Assembly: GCA_015060455.1 (NCBI GenBank)
Contig: SUYM01000005.1
Span: forward strand, 1-64,000
Length of the DNA: 64,000 nt
Direction: 5' to 3'
DNA from: Bacteroidales bacterium
GTDB taxonomy: Bacteria; Bacteroidota; Bacteroidia; Bacteroidales; UBA932
The notes below the pieces were generated by a model. It saw nothing but the letters and a program-made list of their open reading frames with translations. It was not told the DNA's origin and searched no databases. The translations under genes were made by a program, and so were the position numbers. Positions 62,395 to 64,000 of the stretch are shown one piece after another (within the stretch, counting starts at the first letter, position 1; every line of letters starts with the position of its first letter).

Positions 62395-62440
62395 AAATCA
62401 GCCTGTTTTCTGTAATCGACACAGATAAACAGGCTGATTT
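62395..62440 (+). terminator. Stem loop behind hipA
   Basis: AAATCAGCCTGTTTT pairs with AAACAGGCTGATTT, followed by ATTGTTT. The arms are almost identical to those behind ychF (60588-60635) while the loop differs, so this is a repeated terminator cassette. Confidence 0.65.
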
Positions 62441-62473
62441 ATTGTTTCGCATAGATAGAATCAGATATAACCA

Positions 62474-62902
62474 TTAATCAACGACACCGTCCGGGGCCTC
62501 GGAGCGTTGAAGCCAGATAGTGTATTCTCCACCCGACTGTCTTGTATATATGGTGTTATTGTCTTCGGTAAGAAAATACTCAAATTGATACTCTTCCATA
62601 CCGATTTTCCTGTTTCCTTTCTGAAAAATATATATATGACCATCAGAAGTATACCAGTATTCATCATATCCCTGAATATGTAGTTTTTCACCACTGATAT
62701 AACATGCATACAAATAGTTGAAGTTTTCTGATTCAAAACAATAATATTCTTCTTGGTCTTTCATCTTCCACCACCCGAACAACTTCTCGTCGTGGGGGCG
62801 TGACTGATAAAACTGAACATATATATCATTCTGCGTGTCTATCCCGCCACATGAGGACAGAAACAAAGCCGACATCAGATATAAAAACAATCTCTTCGTC
62901 AT
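62474..62902 (-). CDS. Small hypothetical lipoprotein
   Basis: 142 residues. A lipobox (YLMSALFLSSCGGID) is followed by a Tyr/Trp-rich beta-pattern (FGWWKMKDQEEYYCF; DGHIYIFQKGNRKIG; TIYTRQSGGEYTIWL). I do not recognise the family; it looks like a single small beta-domain at the cell envelope. The start ATGA overlaps the stop of the remnant frame upstream, suggesting an old operon. Confidence 0.65.
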   Translation of the reverse strand: MTKRLFLYLMSALFLSSCGGIDTQNDIYVQFYQSRPHDEKLFGWWKMKDQEEYYCFESENFNYLYACYISGEKLHIQGYDEYWYTSDGHIYIFQKGNRKIGMEEYQFEYFLTEDNNTIYTRQSGGEYTIWLQRSEAPDGVVD

Positions 62903-63506
62903 TCTATTATGGTTTTAATGTAAGTATGTTCATCAGAAAGAACCGCTGATGGAGTAACCATAGCCGTGTACCAAGGGGAGATTTTTACATCTTGTTCTTT
63001 ATCTCCCCGTCTGGTATGAGGCATCGAAACCGGGACGGAAAGTGCACGTGCAAAAGTCAACCTTCTTCTGACCGTCATATATCTCAGTAGTGAATATGCC
63101 GGACACACTGTATCTGGTGATGTATGAATCCAGCCATTGTCTGACGACTACACCCTCGGGAGATGTCTGTGACAGTGACGTAATTCCGTTGATGCCGGAG
63201 ATTAAAGTTGAACTCCGCAGAAATGACGCCGGTCATGTATTCTGCATGTCCTTCCGTTCCATACATATTGTCAAGTGACGGAATATAACTGTCACGATCC
63301 CAATAGTCAACGTCTGACATACGCCAAAAGAGCCCATTCCCATGAGTCATCATATCGCCAAACGGAGATCCGCCCCATCCTATTCTGGCCTCATACTTAT
63401 ATGGAAAATATTCCCTGAACTGTAACTCTTTCTCTGACAAATGACCCGCATAAGCACAGACACTTGCTGTCAAGGCTGATATGGCGATCAGTAATAGTCT
63501 TTTCAT
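62899..63506 (-). pseudogene. Frameshifted exported protein gene
   Basis: The first frame (63506 to about 63207) has a signal peptide (LLLIAISALTASVCAYAG) and a barrel-like segment (YEARIGWGGSPFGDMM; VISAEFNFNLR). A second frame then reads GITSLSQTSPEGVVVRQWLD, RYSVSGIFTTEIYDGQKKVD and stops at 62999. A third frame reads DVKISPWYTAMVTPSAVL to a stop that overlaps the next gene. Each piece looks coding in turn. Two frameshifts, a fusion by deletion or assembly errors could explain it. The original protein cannot be named. Confidence 0.45.
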
Positions 63507-63690
63507 AACAACATTATTTTACAACCGCAAAGTTATAATAAATAGGCATAGTTTTTCTGCACATAAAGCCATTTGCAAAAAGTGTAAGAAATAAAATCTT
63601 ACACTTTCGTAACTTATTGATAATCAATGGGCAAAATTTCAAAATGCAAGGGTACGGCGGCTGTCAAAACGGAATCTTGTGCTGTATGAC

Positions 63691-63733
63691 GGGACGACCG
63701 TGACAAAAACAAGATGGTCTTTGTCGCGGTCCC
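63691..63733. repeat. Single hairpin of the paired-hairpin repeat type (element D)
   Basis: GGGAC-GACCGTGACAAA pairs with TTTGTCGCGGTCCC. The sequence is close to elements B and C, but no second hairpin is found within 80 nt, so it is a solo copy. The rest of 63507-63740 holds nothing else I can support. Confidence 0.65.
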
Positions 63734-63740
63734 CTGGAAT

Positions 63741-63819
63741 TAAAAAAGGAAGGTGTAGGGTTATTGCTGACCCTCTCGGGTGAGAATAAAAATCTGTATT
63801 TATGATATACACCTTCCTT
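63741..63819 (-). terminator. Terminator of the right-edge gene
   Basis: Minus strand: AAGGAAGGTGTA pairs with TACACCTTCCTT across a loop that contains its own small stem (GGGT...ACCC), followed by TTTTTTA. It directly follows the stop codon of the partial frame at 63818. Confidence 0.7.
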
Positions 63820-64000
63820 ATAAAAAAGATGATGCGGAGACATCCCACACCATCCGAGGCCAGCAATTGCCTGACTGATTGATAGGATGCTCCGCACCAA
63901 GAGGTACAGAACCACCTATCGCCCTATCAGTCTTGTTGAAATTGCTGTTTCGGATGGTGACGACAGGGGCCGATGTTGAATCGATTTCGTTTTCTATTGT
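63818..64000 (-). CDS. Partial hypothetical protein at the right edge
   Basis: A minus-strand frame of 60 codons enters from beyond the window and stops at 63818. It contains VVTIRNSNFNKTDRAIGG and NQSGNCWPRMVWDVSA and is followed at once by a terminator, which supports a real gene end. The family is unknown, and the start lies outside the window. A structured RNA is a weaker alternative. Confidence 0.45.
   Translation of the reverse strand, partial: TIENEIDSTSAPVVTIRNSNFNKTDRAIGGSVPLGAEHPINQSGNCWPRMVWDVSASSFL

Noticed and set aside
63741..64000. 6S or other structured RNA at the right edge
   Set aside because: The stretch is better explained by the end of a minus-strand frame followed by an intrinsic terminator; no known RNA signature is recognised.

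Overview
The window looks like the chromosome of a member of Bacteroidota, most likely order Bacteroidales. Supporting signs are: a single-chain SecDF; an Mfa/FimA-type (type V) fimbrial operon led by DUF3575 and OmpA-like genes; many lipoproteins with an acidic or polar stretch after the lipobox; FISUMP-domain surface proteins; and repeated promoters of the Bacteroidetes form TTTG (or TTG) - 18 to 21 nt - TAnnTTTG. The species cannot be named from the sequence alone.

Layout. 0-4.5 kb (minus strand): a ribosomal protein operon running rplP-rpmC-rpsQ-rplN-rplX-rplE-rpsN-rpsH-rplF-rplR-rpsE. It has its own promoter just upstream of rplP, where rpsC would normally be. 4.7-7 kb: a domesticated Y1/HUH transposase (RAYT type) flanked by two pairs of REP-like palindromes, a PEGA-type gene remnant and junk repeats. 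7-11.7 kb: prmC, ddl and a class A penicillin-binding protein. 11.8-21.3 kb: topA, an Lrp/AsnC regulator, ispD and the elongasome operon mreBCD-mrdA-rodA, with a dead acyltransferase coupled to rodA. 22 kb: tRNA-Ser(GCT). 22.3-28.1 kb: an SGNH hydrolase, a PD40-repeat envelope protein and secDF.

28.5-38 kb is accessory DNA. Two FISUMP-domain genes (28.7 and 32.0 kb) share a promoter block, a 3' flank and a C-terminal region that differs in the way expected of a diversity-generating retroelement (DGR). Changes fall at NNY codons, hit the first two bases, keep the third, and yield residues reachable from AAY codons. A hairpin follows the variable region; it is intact in one copy and interrupted in the other. 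No reverse transcriptase or template repeat is visible in the window, so these would be remote targets. The same stretch holds an ORF6N protein, a small HEPN-like gene pair, and one full and one internally deleted Rpn/PD-(D/E)XK transposase-like gene. These last two share a terminator-plus-promoter module with the RAYT gene.

38.2-49.0 kb (minus strand): a seven-gene fimbrial operon (DUF3575 barrel, OmpA/DUF3868 protein, major fimbrillin, Mfa2-like anchor and three large tip or accessory lipoproteins). It lies between a full-length thioredoxin-like lipoprotein gene (50 kb) and a 3' remnant of a homologue (38 kb). 49.4-60.5 kb: two thioredoxin-like lipoproteins, a Na/Pi-cotransporter-like protein, a large outer-membrane protein combining an HExxH protease-like domain, a beta-propeller and a beta-barrel, a CpXC protein, galK, an EEP nuclease/phosphatase and ychF. 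60.7-64 kb: a HipBA-type toxin-antitoxin pair, a small lipoprotein, a frameshifted gene remnant and a partial gene at the right edge.

Intergenic DNA carries a recurring element made of two hairpins of about 35-41 nt spaced about 69-74 nt apart (8.0, 21.8, 28.4, 49.3 and 58.1 kb; a single hairpin at 63.7 kb). It is distinct from the REP pairs beside the RAYT gene.
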